Source: JAADHI01 sp964451325
Lineage (GTDB): Bacteria; Nitrospirota; Nitrospiria; SBBL01; JAADHI01
Length of the DNA: 64,000 bases
Direction of reading: 5' to 3'
NCBI GenBank assembly: GCA_964451325.1
Contig: CAYVHO010000001.1
Location: 124,001 to 188,000 of the forward strand
The position numbers were made by a program, and so were the translations under genes. Below the pieces are notes generated by a model that searched no databases, was not told the origin of the DNA, and saw only the letters and a list, made by a program, of their open reading frames with translations. Below, piece by piece: positions 1-8,888 of this stretch. Positions within the stretch are counted from its first letter, which is position 1. The number at the start of each line of letters is the position of its first letter.

Positions 1-348
1 AAAGGCTTCCTTTTCTATTTTTTCTGCCAAATGCAGGGAATCGACCGAATGGATCAGATCAAATAGCCCAACCACTTTTTTTACCTTATTCGTTTGAAGT
101 GGCCCAATTAAATGCAGGGCCTCTATTTTTTTGATCAATGCCGAATCCAGAAACTTTGCATGTGCCTCTTGCACACGGTTTTCGCCAAAAACACGGAGTC
201 CCCAGGTGATGGCTGCTTCGACCTGCGTGATTTTTGTTCTTTTCGACGCAGCCACAAGGTTTATGTCCCCGGGTTTTCTGCCTGCGCGCATTGCGGCGTT
301 TTTAATCGCAGTGGATACACGATCCAGTGCCTCTGAAATGGAGTGCAT
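1..348 (-). CDS. yggS: YggS/PROSC-family PLP-binding protein, partial (3' end outside window)
   Basis: This is the N-terminal 116 residues of a YggS/PLPBP family protein, a pyridoxal-phosphate carrier that helps keep free PLP in balance; the rest lies beyond position 1. Visible family hallmarks are the segment VAASKRTK around residues 33-40, whose lysine is the expected PLP Schiff-base residue, the FGENRVQEA motif around 58-66, and HLIGPLQTNKVKK around 83-95. The ATG at 348 is the first start after the upstream pgeF stop. It is the last visible gene of the dcw transcript, 36 bases after pgeF. The pairing of pgeF and yggS behind ftsZ recurs in many bacteria. Family assignment is confident. The cut is only the window edge, not a truncation. 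Confidence 0.9.
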   Translation of the reverse strand, partial: MHSISEALDRVSTAIKNAAMRAGRKPGDINLVAASKRTKITQVEAAITWGLRVFGENRVQEAHAKFLDSALIKKIEALHLIGPLQTNKVKKVVGLFDLIHSVDSLHLAEKIEKEAF

Positions 349-384
349 GATATAAGACCCTTCAAATATCAGATTCAAGGCCTA

Positions 385-1122
385 CTAGATTAACATAATC
401 CCACTGACCATATTCCCCTTCTTTTTTTTATCCCTGCGAAAAGAGTTGAAGAGGTTGGGCAGACAACTTGTGCAGAGCCCGGCTGAAGCCACTTGATCTT
501 CAGGCAGACCTGCGTCAATCAATTGCAAACGATTCAGAGCGATCAAATCCAGTTGCCACTTCCCGGATGCCATTTTTTCTATCTCTTGATAGAGCACGGC
601 CTGGCTGTGCGCTGTCTGCTTTTTGACGGCCTCTACAACGTCGGCATCGATCTCAAAACAGCAGGGCTGGATTGAAGGACCAATGCCCGCAAAGATATTT
701 GTAGGGGCCGCACCATAAAGCGAGACCATTTTTTGCACCGTTTTTCCCACGATATTCTGCACACTGCCCCGCCATCCGGCGTGTACTGCGGCACTCACAC
801 CTTTGACGGGATCCACTAAAAGCACAGGTACACAATCGGCTGTCCCAACCGAAACAAAGCGATTCGGCACATCCGTCACCAGGGCATCTCCCTCAATGGC
901 ATTGAGTAGAGCCGATAGCGGGGCTTTGGGAACCGGTTGCACGTGCGAGCCATGCACCTGCTGGAGCCGAATGGGTTTGTAGGGTGCAAGGGCTTCGTCA
1001 TCTAAAAGCCGTGTCCCAAAGAGATGAAAAACACCCAGATGGTTCAATGAAGGCAGTTGAAGATAGCTCCGCCCATTGTTCTGTACCCAATGGTAGGCCT
1101 GCTGATCTTTCTCTGCGAGCAT
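385..1122 (-). CDS. pgeF: PgeF/YfiH (CNF1/laccase-domain) purine nucleoside phosphorylase-like protein
   Basis: This is a member of the YfiH/PgeF family (multicopper polyphenol oxidase/laccase domain). The family is linked to removal of the wrong amino acid from cell-wall precursors and to purine nucleoside phosphorylase/adenosine deaminase activity. The metal-site segments LQQVHGSHV, TADCVPVL, HAGWRGS and IGPSIQPCCFEID are present, and the C-terminus has the expected SFRRDKKKKGNMVSGIMLI. I place the start at 1122, where ATG overlaps the ftsZ stop by one base (TGATG), giving 245 residues. An in-frame ATG at 1161 would add 13 residues inside ftsZ. Between GTR and LQQVHG only about 15 residues remain, where Escherichia coli YfiH has roughly 45 more, so this is a short variant. 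Confidence 0.88.
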   Translation of the reverse strand: MLAEKDQQAYHWVQNNGRSYLQLPSLNHLGVFHLFGTRLLDDEALAPYKPIRLQQVHGSHVQPVPKAPLSALLNAIEGDALVTDVPNRFVSVGTADCVPVLLVDPVKGVSAAVHAGWRGSVQNIVGKTVQKMVSLYGAAPTNIFAGIGPSIQPCCFEIDADVVEAVKKQTAHSQAVLYQEIEKMASGKWQLDLIALNRLQLIDAGLPEDQVASAGLCTSCLPNLFNSFRRDKKKKGNMVSGIMLI

Positions 1123-2351
1123 CAATCGACCTGGTTTCTCAAGAAGGTTGGAATGTCCCATAAGTCTTCTCCATATTTTGCGCTTGTATCGGGTCTTTCA
1201 TCCCGCAAGACTTTTCTTAAATGTGCGACTTTATCTCGACTTGTTTGCTGAGGCACCGAGATGGCTTCCGAGATTGTTTCAGTGATAATCGGCTCAATTT
1301 CTTCTTCTGCTGGAACCTCGATTTTAACCGGAACCGTGTCTTCTTTCTGGGTTTCAATCTCGGTTTTAACTTCTGTTCTTCTTTCAACTTTTTCAAACCC
1401 GGTGGCGATGACGGTTACACGGACCTCGTCGTCGGGCAATTGTTCCGAAATAACGGCCCCAAAAATAATATTGGCATCGATATCAACGGATTGTTGAATG
1501 ATGGATGAAGCTTCACTGACTTCGTGGATTGAAAGATTCTTTCCACCCGTCACATTTAAAAGTACACCGGATGCCCCTTCAATCGAGCTTTCTTCCAAGA
1601 GGGGGCTTGAAATAGCGATTTGTGCGGCTTCGACCGCCCGATTTTCACCCCTCGCGATGCCCATGCCCATGACGGAACGTCCCATGTAGGACATGACGGC
1701 ACGGACGTCTGCAAAATCAACATTCATTAGACCCGGTGTTGTAATGAGGTCTGAAATGCCTTGTACGGCTTGTCTTAAGACGTCATCAATGACCAGGAAA
1801 GATTCCGTGAGTGGTGTGCCGCGCTCGACGACGTCTAAAAGTTTTTGATTTGGAATGATAATAACCGAATGACAGCTTTTTTTGAGCTCGGCTAAACCTT
1901 CTTCTGCTTGTTTGATGCGTCGTGGCCCCTCAAAATCAAAGGGTTTGGTGACGACGCCGACAGTCAAAATCCCCATCTCTTTTGCAATATTGGCGATGAC
2001 CGGGGCTGCGCCGGTGCCTGTGCCGCCCCCCATACCAGAGGTCACAAAGACCATGTCCACATCGGTTAACATTTCTCGGATGACATCCACTGATTCCAGT
2101 GCGGCTTCCCGACCGATTTGAGGTCGGCCGCCTGCACCCAAACCGCGGGTTAATTTTGTCCCTAACTGTAATTTCTGTGATGATTTTGAAAGATTTAAGG
2201 CCTGAATATCACTATTGGCAGCGATAAATTCGACACCCTCGACATCGGAATGAATCATGTTATTAATGGCGTTACAGCCACCCCCGCCGACCCCAATGAC
2301 TTTGATCCGTGCTGCCATTGAATTGTGTTCTTCTTCGTCAAATAAAAACAT
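1122..2351 (-). CDS. ftsZ: Cell division protein FtsZ
   Basis: This is the bacterial tubulin that polymerises with GTP into the Z-ring at mid-cell. The 409-residue protein has the nucleotide loop GVGGGGCNA near residue 20, the tubulin signature GGGTGTGA at 108-115, and the synergy segment NVDFADVRAVM. A variable acidic linker (about 315-380) is followed by the C-terminal peptide DIPTFLRNQVD that binds FtsA. The ATG at 2351 has a perfect GGAGGT Shine-Dalgarno 3-4 bases upstream and gives the usual N-terminus MFLFDEEE. An in-frame GTG at 2378, itself preceded by AAGGAG, would add nine residues (see findings). The gene follows ftsA after 86 bases, the longest gap in the dcw run, and overlaps pgeF by one base. 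Confidence 0.97.
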   Translation of the reverse strand: MFLFDEEEHNSMAARIKVIGVGGGGCNAINNMIHSDVEGVEFIAANSDIQALNLSKSSQKLQLGTKLTRGLGAGGRPQIGREAALESVDVIREMLTDVDMVFVTSGMGGGTGTGAAPVIANIAKEMGILTVGVVTKPFDFEGPRRIKQAEEGLAELKKSCHSVIIIPNQKLLDVVERGTPLTESFLVIDDVLRQAVQGISDLITTPGLMNVDFADVRAVMSYMGRSVMGMGIARGENRAVEAAQIAISSPLLEESSIEGASGVLLNVTGGKNLSIHEVSEASSIIQQSVDIDANIIFGAVISEQLPDDEVRVTVIATGFEKVERRTEVKTEIETQKEDTVPVKIEVPAEEEIEPIITETISEAISVPQQTSRDKVAHLRKVLRDERPDTSAKYGEDLWDIPTFLRNQVD

Positions 2352-2437
2352 GTGACCTCCTCGTTTGAGGGAAAGCACTCCCGTGGCTCTCCTTAGTGTT
2401 AAAATATTTGTAGACGATTATTATTTGTTATGAGTTC

Positions 2438-3658
2438 CTAAAAAAATCCTTTGACCCAATTACGCATACGTTGCAGCATATTTTGTTTACCATGCCGCCG
2501 GACTTCTTTCTTTTTTCGACTTCTAAAGGCATATAAGGTGAGACCGACCCCTGTTGAAAATCCAGGGGTATTGACCACATCCACCAAACCTCCGACTTCC
2601 GTGGGTACACCCAAGCGAACGGGCAGTCCGAGTACCCGTTCGGCCACTTCAATGATCCCCTTAAAAGAAGACGTGCCTCCCGTGATGACCACGCCGGAGG
2701 CCACACGGTCTTGATCCCCCATTTTTTCAAGCTCTTGTGCAACCAGAGAAAAAATTTCCTCGGCACGGGGTTCAATAATTTCAGCAAGCAGTTGTCGCGA
2801 GAGTTGACGGGGCGGGCGCCCACCCACGCTTGGGACTTCGATGACTTCATGTTCGTCCAATAAATCGACCGAGGCACAGCCGTATTGGATCTTAATTTTT
2901 TCCGCGTCGGCCCGGGGTGTTCTTAAGCCGATGGCGATGTCATTTGTGAAATGGGTGCCGCCAATGGGAATGACCGCAGTATGTCGCACCCCGCCGTCCA
3001 CAAAGGTTGCAATATCTGTCGTACCACCGCCGATGTCGACAACGGCCACCCCCAACTCTTTTTCTTCCGGGGTTAACACAGCTTCACTGGAGGCAATGGG
3101 TTGAAGGATCATTTCGATCATGTCCAGTCCGCCGCGTTGAATACTTTTTTCGATATTTTGTGCGGCAGTGACCGCACCGGTGATAATGTGCACAATGACT
3201 TCGAGCCGCACACCCGACATGCCGAGTGGTTCTTTAATACCGTCTTGTTGGTCAATGACAAATTCCTGCGGAAGCACGTGAAGAATTTTTTGATCATCGG
3301 GAATGGAAATCGCTTTTGCGGCGTCCATGACCCGGTCGATATCGCTTTGGGAGACTTCCTGGTCTTTTACCGCAACGACGCCGCTGCTGTTAAAGCCTTT
3401 GATGTGTCCACCCGCAATACCGGTGTAGATACTGCCGATATCGACACCCGCCATCAGCTCGGCTTCCTCCACCGCGCGTTTGATGGATTTCACCGTGCTT
3501 TCGATATTGATGACCATGCCCTTTTTGAGGCCCACCGAAGGGTGGGTGCCGATGCCGATAATGTCGATCCGTTTGTCATCGATGACTTCGGCGACAATTG
3601 CACAAATTTTTGTGGTGCCGACGTCCAGTCCGACAAGAATGTCTTCTCCCTTGGCCAT
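2438..3658 (-). CDS. ftsA: Cell division protein FtsA
   Basis: This is the actin-like ATPase that tethers FtsZ to the membrane and recruits later division proteins. The 406-residue protein begins with the phosphate-1 loop GLDVGTTKICAIV (about residues 10-22). It has the FtsA-specific 1C subdomain (about 85-165), the second phosphate loop VVDIGGGTTD near residue 206 and the adenosine motif VITGGTSSFKG. The C-terminal QNMLQRMRNWVKGFF is the expected amphipathic membrane-targeting helix. GGAGG lies seven bases before the ATG. It sits between ftsQ (24-base gap) and ftsZ, the usual dcw order. Confidence 0.97.
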   Translation of the reverse strand: MAKGEDILVGLDVGTTKICAIVAEVIDDKRIDIIGIGTHPSVGLKKGMVINIESTVKSIKRAVEEAELMAGVDIGSIYTGIAGGHIKGFNSSGVVAVKDQEVSQSDIDRVMDAAKAISIPDDQKILHVLPQEFVIDQQDGIKEPLGMSGVRLEVIVHIITGAVTAAQNIEKSIQRGGLDMIEMILQPIASSEAVLTPEEKELGVAVVDIGGGTTDIATFVDGGVRHTAVIPIGGTHFTNDIAIGLRTPRADAEKIKIQYGCASVDLLDEHEVIEVPSVGGRPPRQLSRQLLAEIIEPRAEEIFSLVAQELEKMGDQDRVASGVVITGGTSSFKGIIEVAERVLGLPVRLGVPTEVGGLVDVVNTPGFSTGVGLTLYAFRSRKKKEVRRHGKQNMLQRMRNWVKGFF

Positions 3659-3682
3659 GTAGAACCTCCTTAAAAAATGTGT

Positions 3683-4522
3683 CTAAAAATAAAGTGTATC
3701 GGGGCTGCGTTCTGGCTTGGACGATTTAAGCACCGCCCGACCTGAAATCCGGAGATCAAGCTCCCAGGAAGAAAGACCGCGTTCCGTGAGATCCGTTTCG
3801 ATTTCCAAAAACTGCCGCCATTTTTTAGCATACCCATCCGCACCCAAGTGTAATAAGCCGGTCTGTCTTTTCCCTTCAGGTGTAATGAAATGGACTTGCA
3901 AATTGTTTGGGTCTGATAGGTCAATAAAAACTCCGGGTCGATTTTGCGCCAATGTTCCGAGTGCCAGTCCGTCGGCATAATTTTCTGGATTGATATTGAT
4001 CAAACGGGGGAGCCTGGCCGGAAAAGGACCACCTTGCTGAAGGGTGATGCCTTCTTGATCGACCAGGTAGGGCGCTTTACTGAAATTGACGGTTTCGCCC
4101 ATCAAGGTCCCTTTTTCATATTCGACCGAGGCCGGTTTTCGCTCGACGACGACGATTAGAATACGATTGGGAAAACGTTTTTTGACTGTGGCTTCTTTGA
4201 TCCATTGATGTGCCAGCAAACGTTTTTGAATGACGGCGATATCCACTTCAAATAGGTTTTTTCCCACGACGGATTGAATCCGTTTTTCCATCTTTTTTTC
4301 CGTTAAATGTTTCAAACCAATCCACTGGATTTCTTTGACCTTAAAAACAGACAATGTGCCGATTTGTTCCACGCCCAGGGTCAGGATGAATAGCCCTGCA
4401 CCAAAAACGAAAGCCACCACAAAGATACGCATCCCACCCTTAAAAGATGATTTGACCTGAGTCCGTGTCTGGCCGGGTTTTGGGCCAGGCCTTTTTCGCC
4501 GTTTGTTTATTTTGATTGGCAA
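3683..4522 (-). CDS. ftsQ: Cell division protein FtsQ (POTRA domain)
   Basis: FtsQ is a bitopic inner-membrane scaffold that joins FtsL/FtsB and FtsW/FtsI to the divisome. The 279-residue protein has a basic cytoplasmic tail (residues 1-30, rich in K/R/P), one membrane segment (about 31-50), a POTRA domain opening with FKVKEIQWIGLKHLTE (about 59-130), then the FtsQ beta domain. I accept the TTG start at 4522, with AAGGAC six bases upstream and a 16-base overlap with ddl, which suggests translational coupling. The next in-frame ATG (residue 31) would remove the cytoplasmic tail. Sequence in this family is weakly conserved, so the call rests on architecture and position between ddl and ftsA. 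Confidence 0.92.
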   Translation of the reverse strand: MPIKINKRRKRPGPKPGQTRTQVKSSFKGGMRIFVVAFVFGAGLFILTLGVEQIGTLSVFKVKEIQWIGLKHLTEKKMEKRIQSVVGKNLFEVDIAVIQKRLLAHQWIKEATVKKRFPNRILIVVVERKPASVEYEKGTLMGETVNFSKAPYLVDQEGITLQQGGPFPARLPRLININPENYADGLALGTLAQNRPGVFIDLSDPNNLQVHFITPEGKRQTGLLHLGADGYAKKWRQFLEIETDLTERGLSSWELDLRISGRAVLKSSKPERSPDTLYF

Positions 4523-5463
4523 GGGCTGTCCTTATATTCGGTGCAGGCAGTGTTTAAAATCTTTTCAACCAAGGCATCAAAATCAATCCCGCATTCCCGT
4601 GCCATTTCAGGCATTAAACTGGTTTCCGTCATACCGGGGAGGGTATTCACTTCCAGTAGATAGGGTTTCATTTCTGAATCAATAAGAAAGTCCACACGGC
4701 TATAGCCGCTACAGCCCAAAGCGTGATGGGCCTGCAAAGCCAAATCGAGTACGTGTTGATAGACCTTTGCTGGAAGGGGTGCGGGAAAGATGTGTTCAGA
4801 CATACCGGGGACATATTTTGCGTCGTAATCGTAAAATGCACCTTTGGATTTAATTTCAATGGCCCCCAGAGGTTTTTCATCCAGTATGCCCACATGAACT
4901 TCCATGCCGGAGATGTAAGTTTGCATCAAGACCTTCGTGCCAAAACGAAAGGCCAATTCAAGGGCGGATTTAATTTCTGTCGGGGTTTTTACGATAGACA
5001 CGCCGACACTGGAGCCTTCTGAGACAGGTTTGATGACAAAAGGCAGTTGGATCGGAAATTGTGTTGTTTCGAATTGATCAAGGTCTTTTGCGCTTAAAAC
5101 AACTGTCCGAGGAAGGGGGAGTGCATGCGCCTTTAAAAGACTGTCTGATGCAATTTTATTCATCGCGAGCGCACTGGCAGTCAGTTTGGAGCCGGTATAG
5201 GGAATATTCATCATTTCCAGAAGGCCTTGAATCGCGCCGTCTTCTCCGTAACGGCCGTGCAAGGCGATGAAGGCCACGTCAATGTGTTCGGATTTTAAGG
5301 TGAGGGCAATATCGCGGTCCACGTCAATGGGAATCTGGTGATAGCCCAGCCGGGCAAGACTCGCGGAAATGGCGGTCCCACTTTTAAGTGAAACCGCTCG
5401 TTCGCTGGACAGGCCACCCATCAAAACTCCGACACGTTTTTCCATGAAAGGTTTATGGCTCAA
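4507..5463 (-). CDS. ddl: D-alanine--D-alanine ligase
   Basis: This cytoplasmic ATP-grasp enzyme joins two D-alanines to make the dipeptide that MurF adds to the peptidoglycan precursor. The 318 residues include VGVLMGGLSSERAVSL near the N-terminus, the ATP-binding loop LPFVIKPVSEGSSVGVSIV (about 142-160) and the Mg/dipeptide motif LEVNTLPGMTETSLMP near residue 275. The start is a TTG whose last two bases form the murB TGA stop (TTGA overlap), with GAAGGGA about seven bases upstream. An ATG at 5445 is possible but has no Shine-Dalgarno. Length and motifs are normal for a DdlB-type enzyme within a dcw cluster. Confidence 0.96.
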   Translation of the reverse strand: MSHKPFMEKRVGVLMGGLSSERAVSLKSGTAISASLARLGYHQIPIDVDRDIALTLKSEHIDVAFIALHGRYGEDGAIQGLLEMMNIPYTGSKLTASALAMNKIASDSLLKAHALPLPRTVVLSAKDLDQFETTQFPIQLPFVIKPVSEGSSVGVSIVKTPTEIKSALELAFRFGTKVLMQTYISGMEVHVGILDEKPLGAIEIKSKGAFYDYDAKYVPGMSEHIFPAPLPAKVYQHVLDLALQAHHALGCSGYSRVDFLIDSEMKPYLLEVNTLPGMTETSLMPEMARECGIDFDALVEKILNTACTEYKDSPCQSK

Positions 5464-6410
5464 AGTACATCCCTTCCAATGATTTTGACCTCTAATTCCA
5501 GGGCAATGCCCGTTTCTTGCCTCACCTTTTCTTTTATTTTTGCAATGAGTGTGAGGCAGTCTTGGGCAGTTGCTTGACCGTGGTTCAGTATGAAATTTCC
5601 ATGTTGTTCTGATATTTGTGCATCCCCAATAGAAAAACCTTTGAGTTCTGCCGCTTCAATGAGGGCGCCCGCATGGTGCCCACTCGGGTTTTTAAAAACA
5701 GAACCACAGTTTGGTTTTTGAAGGGGTTGTGTTGTCTGGCGCCGTTTTAGAAAATGTTTCATCTTGGCTTCAATCAGTCTTCGCGGATTGGGTCTTAAAA
5801 CAAAATTTGCTGAGAGGATCAGCCCTTTTGGCCATTTGGTTTTTCGATAGGAAAATATAAGATCCTGCGCAGAAAAATTTTGCACACGGCCCGAAAAATC
5901 CATGACAGAAATACGGCTTAAGACCTGAGCCGTTTCATAAGCTGGAATGCCTGCATTCATCGCCACCGCACCGCCGACCGAACCTGGAATGCCACTCGCG
6001 AACTCAAGACCGCTTAATCCGTGATCCATTGCAAAAAGGGCCAGCTTGGGATAAGAGGCACCACTTTCTGCAAAGAGATGGTTTGCCTCGATTTGTTTCA
6101 TCTGGTTTAAATGTTTTAAATGGATGACCACACCTGCAATGCCGCCGTCTTTCACCAAGAGGTTACTGCCATTGCCCATCACAAAAATCGGGAGAGGGTG
6201 GTCTGCGAGCAGAGGTATGAGCAAGGCTAAATCTGAAACAGATTTTGGGAAGACCAAGAGATCCGCAGGGCCTCCCACTTTTAGGGAGGTGTAGGGAGAC
6301 AGGGGTGCATGCCAGTAAGACTCCCCCGAAAAGCCTTTTAAGGCTTCGCTGAGTTTCTCTTTTAACGAAGTGCTGATCCGCGTTTCCTGATTCATTTCCA
6401 TAACAGCCAT
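5460..6410 (-). CDS. murB: UDP-N-acetylenolpyruvoylglucosamine reductase
   Basis: MurB is the FAD- and NADPH-dependent enzyme that reduces UDP-GlcNAc-enolpyruvate to UDP-MurNAc. The 316-residue protein shows the FAD-binding segments SLKVGGPADLLVFP and GNGSNLLVKDGG, then SGLEFASGIPGSVGGAVAMNAG, and the catalytic serine segment NCGSVFKNP near residue 235. The late glutamate region lies around LELEVKIIG. The Y-loop of E. coli type I enzymes is absent, as in type II MurB. It lies between murC (15-base gap) and ddl (overlapping). The ATG at 6410 is the first of three nearby in-frame ATGs (also residues 4 and 6), and the sequence does not decide among them. Confidence 0.96.
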   Translation of the reverse strand: MAVMEMNQETRISTSLKEKLSEALKGFSGESYWHAPLSPYTSLKVGGPADLLVFPKSVSDLALLIPLLADHPLPIFVMGNGSNLLVKDGGIAGVVIHLKHLNQMKQIEANHLFAESGASYPKLALFAMDHGLSGLEFASGIPGSVGGAVAMNAGIPAYETAQVLSRISVMDFSGRVQNFSAQDLIFSYRKTKWPKGLILSANFVLRPNPRRLIEAKMKHFLKRRQTTQPLQKPNCGSVFKNPSGHHAGALIEAAELKGFSIGDAQISEQHGNFILNHGQATAQDCLTLIAKIKEKVRQETGIALELEVKIIGRDVL

Positions 6411-6425
6411 TTTGGTGAAGTCCGT

Positions 6426-7799
6426 TTAATCCTGTTTTTCATCTGCTAAAAAAGTTTGGCCCACTTCCCAGATATTTCCAGCACCGAGGGTCAAGAGCAT
6501 CATGCCGGGTTGTGTTATTTTTTTGATTTTCTGTACAATATTTTCAAAGTTTTTTAGAAAATATGTTTGGCCCGCGCGGTGTTCGCAGACTTTTTTGTAA
6601 AAGGCCGTCCCGGTAATGCCCGAAATGGGAGTCTCTCCGGCGGCATAAATATCGGTCAAAATGAGCTGATCCACGCCCTCAAAGGCCGTGGCGAGGGTTT
6701 CGAAACAATCCCGTGTTCTCGTATAACGATGGGGTTGAAAAACCACGATCAGCGGCAGATTCCAGCCTGTTTTCGCTGCGTCGATGGCAGCCCGAATTGC
6801 GGTGGGATGATGTGCATAGTCATCCACAACAAGCACACCTTCCCGTTCTCCCTGGATTTGAAAACGGCGTTGAACGCCTGAATAGGCTGCGATGCCCTTG
6901 GAAATCACCGTGGCGGGAAGATCAAGTTCTATGCCGACGGCAATGGCAGCAAGTGCATTTAAGACATTGTGTCGTCCGGGCGTGGGTAATTCAAAATGTC
7001 CCAGAGGCTCACCTTGATAGTTGACTTCAAAACTACTTTTTCCGGGATGATATTCAATGTTTTCTGCGCGTAATTCGGCGTTTTCTGATGTGCCGTAACT
7101 GAGAGAGCGTTTTTCAATTTGAGGAATCATCTCTTGAAGGATGGGGTCATCCGCGCAAAAAATGACGAGACCATAAAAAGGGACTTTATTCATAAAATCC
7201 AAAAAGGTCAGACGTAGTTTTTCAAAGGTTTGATAATAATCGAGATGTTCGTTATCGAGATTGGTGACGATCGCAATACTCGGGGAGAGTTTTAAAAAGG
7301 AGCCATCACTCTCGTCGGCTTCGGCCACTAAAAATTCTCCTTCTCCCTTTTTGGCGTGACCCTCGAAACTATTGACCTTGCCTCCGATGACGGCGGTGGG
7401 ATCAAGGTTTCCCTCAGAAAGCAGGGTGGCAATCATTGTTGTCGTCGTGGTTTTGCCATGGGCGCCCGCAACAGCGATCCCGTATTTTAGACGCATGAGC
7501 TCTGCGAGCATCTCGGCCCTGGGAATCACCGGAATCTTTTTTTCTTTGGCCGCGACGACTTCGACATTGTCTTTGGAAATCGCAGAAGAATAAACAAGCA
7601 CATCGGCCCCTTTGATAAAACGTGCATCGTGTCCACGATAGATTTTTCCGCCCAGGGTCTCCAGTAAAGCCGTACGTTCGGAGCTTGTATGATCAGATCC
7701 ACTGACGTGATACTTCATATTCAGTAGGATTTCCGCGATACCACTCATGCCTGCACCGCCGATACCGATGAAATGAATATGTTGGACTTTTCTAAACAT
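6426..7799 (-). CDS. murC: UDP-N-acetylmuramate--L-alanine ligase
   Basis: MurC adds the first amino acid, L-alanine, to UDP-MurNAc in the cytoplasm. The 457 residues carry the N-terminal UDP-binding Rossmann motif IHFIGIGGAGMSGIAEIL, the Mur-ligase P-loop AGAHGKTTTTT (about 111-121), the segment VAEADESDGSFL near 158-169, and the central motif TPGRHNVLNALAAIAVG. The C-terminal domain contains VVDDYAHHPTAI and FQPHRYTRT. This is normal family length. The gene starts seven bases after the murG stop and ends 15 bases before murB, consistent with one transcript. Confidence 0.97.
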   Translation of the reverse strand: MFRKVQHIHFIGIGGAGMSGIAEILLNMKYHVSGSDHTSSERTALLETLGGKIYRGHDARFIKGADVLVYSSAISKDNVEVVAAKEKKIPVIPRAEMLAELMRLKYGIAVAGAHGKTTTTTMIATLLSEGNLDPTAVIGGKVNSFEGHAKKGEGEFLVAEADESDGSFLKLSPSIAIVTNLDNEHLDYYQTFEKLRLTFLDFMNKVPFYGLVIFCADDPILQEMIPQIEKRSLSYGTSENAELRAENIEYHPGKSSFEVNYQGEPLGHFELPTPGRHNVLNALAAIAVGIELDLPATVISKGIAAYSGVQRRFQIQGEREGVLVVDDYAHHPTAIRAAIDAAKTGWNLPLIVVFQPHRYTRTRDCFETLATAFEGVDQLILTDIYAAGETPISGITGTAFYKKVCEHRAGQTYFLKNFENIVQKIKKITQPGMMLLTLGAGNIWEVGQTFLADEKQD

Positions 7800-7805
7800 G
7801 GATAT

Positions 7806-8888
7806 TTAAGCGTTTCCTTCTTTAACGAGTTCGACACACATTTTTACAATGTCTTCTGCGGCCTTGGGGTTGCCGTGTTGTAAGGCGGCCTCTGCCATTT
7901 TTTTGAGGCGCGAGCGTTGAGCGATTAAAGACAGAATGTTTGTTGCGAGTGATTCTCCGCTCAAATCCTGATCCAGAATCATTTCTGCCGCACCAATAGC
8001 AACAAAGGCTTTGGCATTTTCGATTTGATGTCCTGCGGCGTAGGGAAAGGGAATCATGAGGGCCGCTTTTCCGATGGCCGCAATTTCAGACAGTGTTCCT
8101 GCCCCAGCCCGGCTGATGATGAGGTCTGCGCGGCTGTAAACTGTTGCCATATCATCAATAAAAGCAAAAACTTCGGCCTCAAGACCTGCTTTTTTATAGG
8201 CGGCTTGCACATCTTTACAATCGGTCTTTCCCGTTTGGTGGATGATGCAAAGGGACTGAGGGGCTTTTTTCAAAAAGGGTAGGGCTTCAATCATGGCCCG
8301 GTTGATGGAATGTGCGCCTTGGCTTCCCCCTAAAATGACAAGGGTTGTTATGGCATTATTTTTTTGAATGTTTCTTGTTTGCAATATTTCAGGGCGTACG
8401 GGAATGCCGAGTCGTTTTATTTTATGTCGGGGCAAGTGTCGATTGGAGGCTTCAAAAGTCGTGACCACTAAGTGTGAAAGTGGTGCAATGATTTTATTGA
8501 CCAAACCCGGCATGACGTTGGGTTCCAATATGACCCGTTTGATGCGAAGTAGGGTGGCTGCGAGCATCACGGGCACAGCCACGTATCCGCCGACGCCAAT
8601 GACGAGTTGGGGTTTAAATTTTTTTAAAATACGGAGTGATTGACCCAGTCCTTTCGGAATCGAAAGCAGTGACTTGAGTTTTCCCAAGAGTCCTTTTCCG
8701 ACAAAACCCGTGGCTGCAACCGTTTCAAGATCAAAGCCTTTTTTAGGGATAGGGCTTGTGCCGATGCCTTGTGTCGTGCCGATAAACAGAATTTGTATGT
8801 TGTTTTGCAAGGACATAAAGGTTTCAGCCAAGGCGATGCCCGGGTAAAGGTGGCCCCCTGTGCCGCCGCCTGCAATGATGATTCTCAT
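7806..8888 (-). CDS. murG: Undecaprenyldiphospho-muramoylpentapeptide beta-N-acetylglucosaminyltransferase
   Basis: MurG is the membrane-associated GT28 glycosyltransferase that converts lipid I to lipid II. It opens with the glycine-rich acceptor motif IAGGGTGGHLYPG and has GVGGYVAVPVMLAA, the GGSQGAHSINRAM donor motif near residue 190, and the family signature ADLIISRAGAGTLSEIAAIGK near 250. I choose the ATG at 8888, which overlaps the ftsW stop as ATGA and gives the usual MRIIIAGGG start (360 residues). An ATG four codons upstream (8900) also exists inside ftsW. Confidence 0.97.
   Translation of the reverse strand: MRIIIAGGGTGGHLYPGIALAETFMSLQNNIQILFIGTTQGIGTSPIPKKGFDLETVAATGFVGKGLLGKLKSLLSIPKGLGQSLRILKKFKPQLVIGVGGYVAVPVMLAATLLRIKRVILEPNVMPGLVNKIIAPLSHLVVTTFEASNRHLPRHKIKRLGIPVRPEILQTRNIQKNNAITTLVILGGSQGAHSINRAMIEALPFLKKAPQSLCIIHQTGKTDCKDVQAAYKKAGLEAEVFAFIDDMATVYSRADLIISRAGAGTLSEIAAIGKAALMIPFPYAAGHQIENAKAFVAIGAAEMILDQDLSGESLATNILSLIAQRSRLKKMAEAALQHGNPKAAEDIVKMCVELVKEGNA

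Noticed and set aside
3101..3673. A 190-codon plus-strand open frame opposite ftsA
   Set aside because: It lies wholly antisense to a well-conserved gene, has no ribosome site and no protein-like motifs; it results from the codon composition of ftsA.
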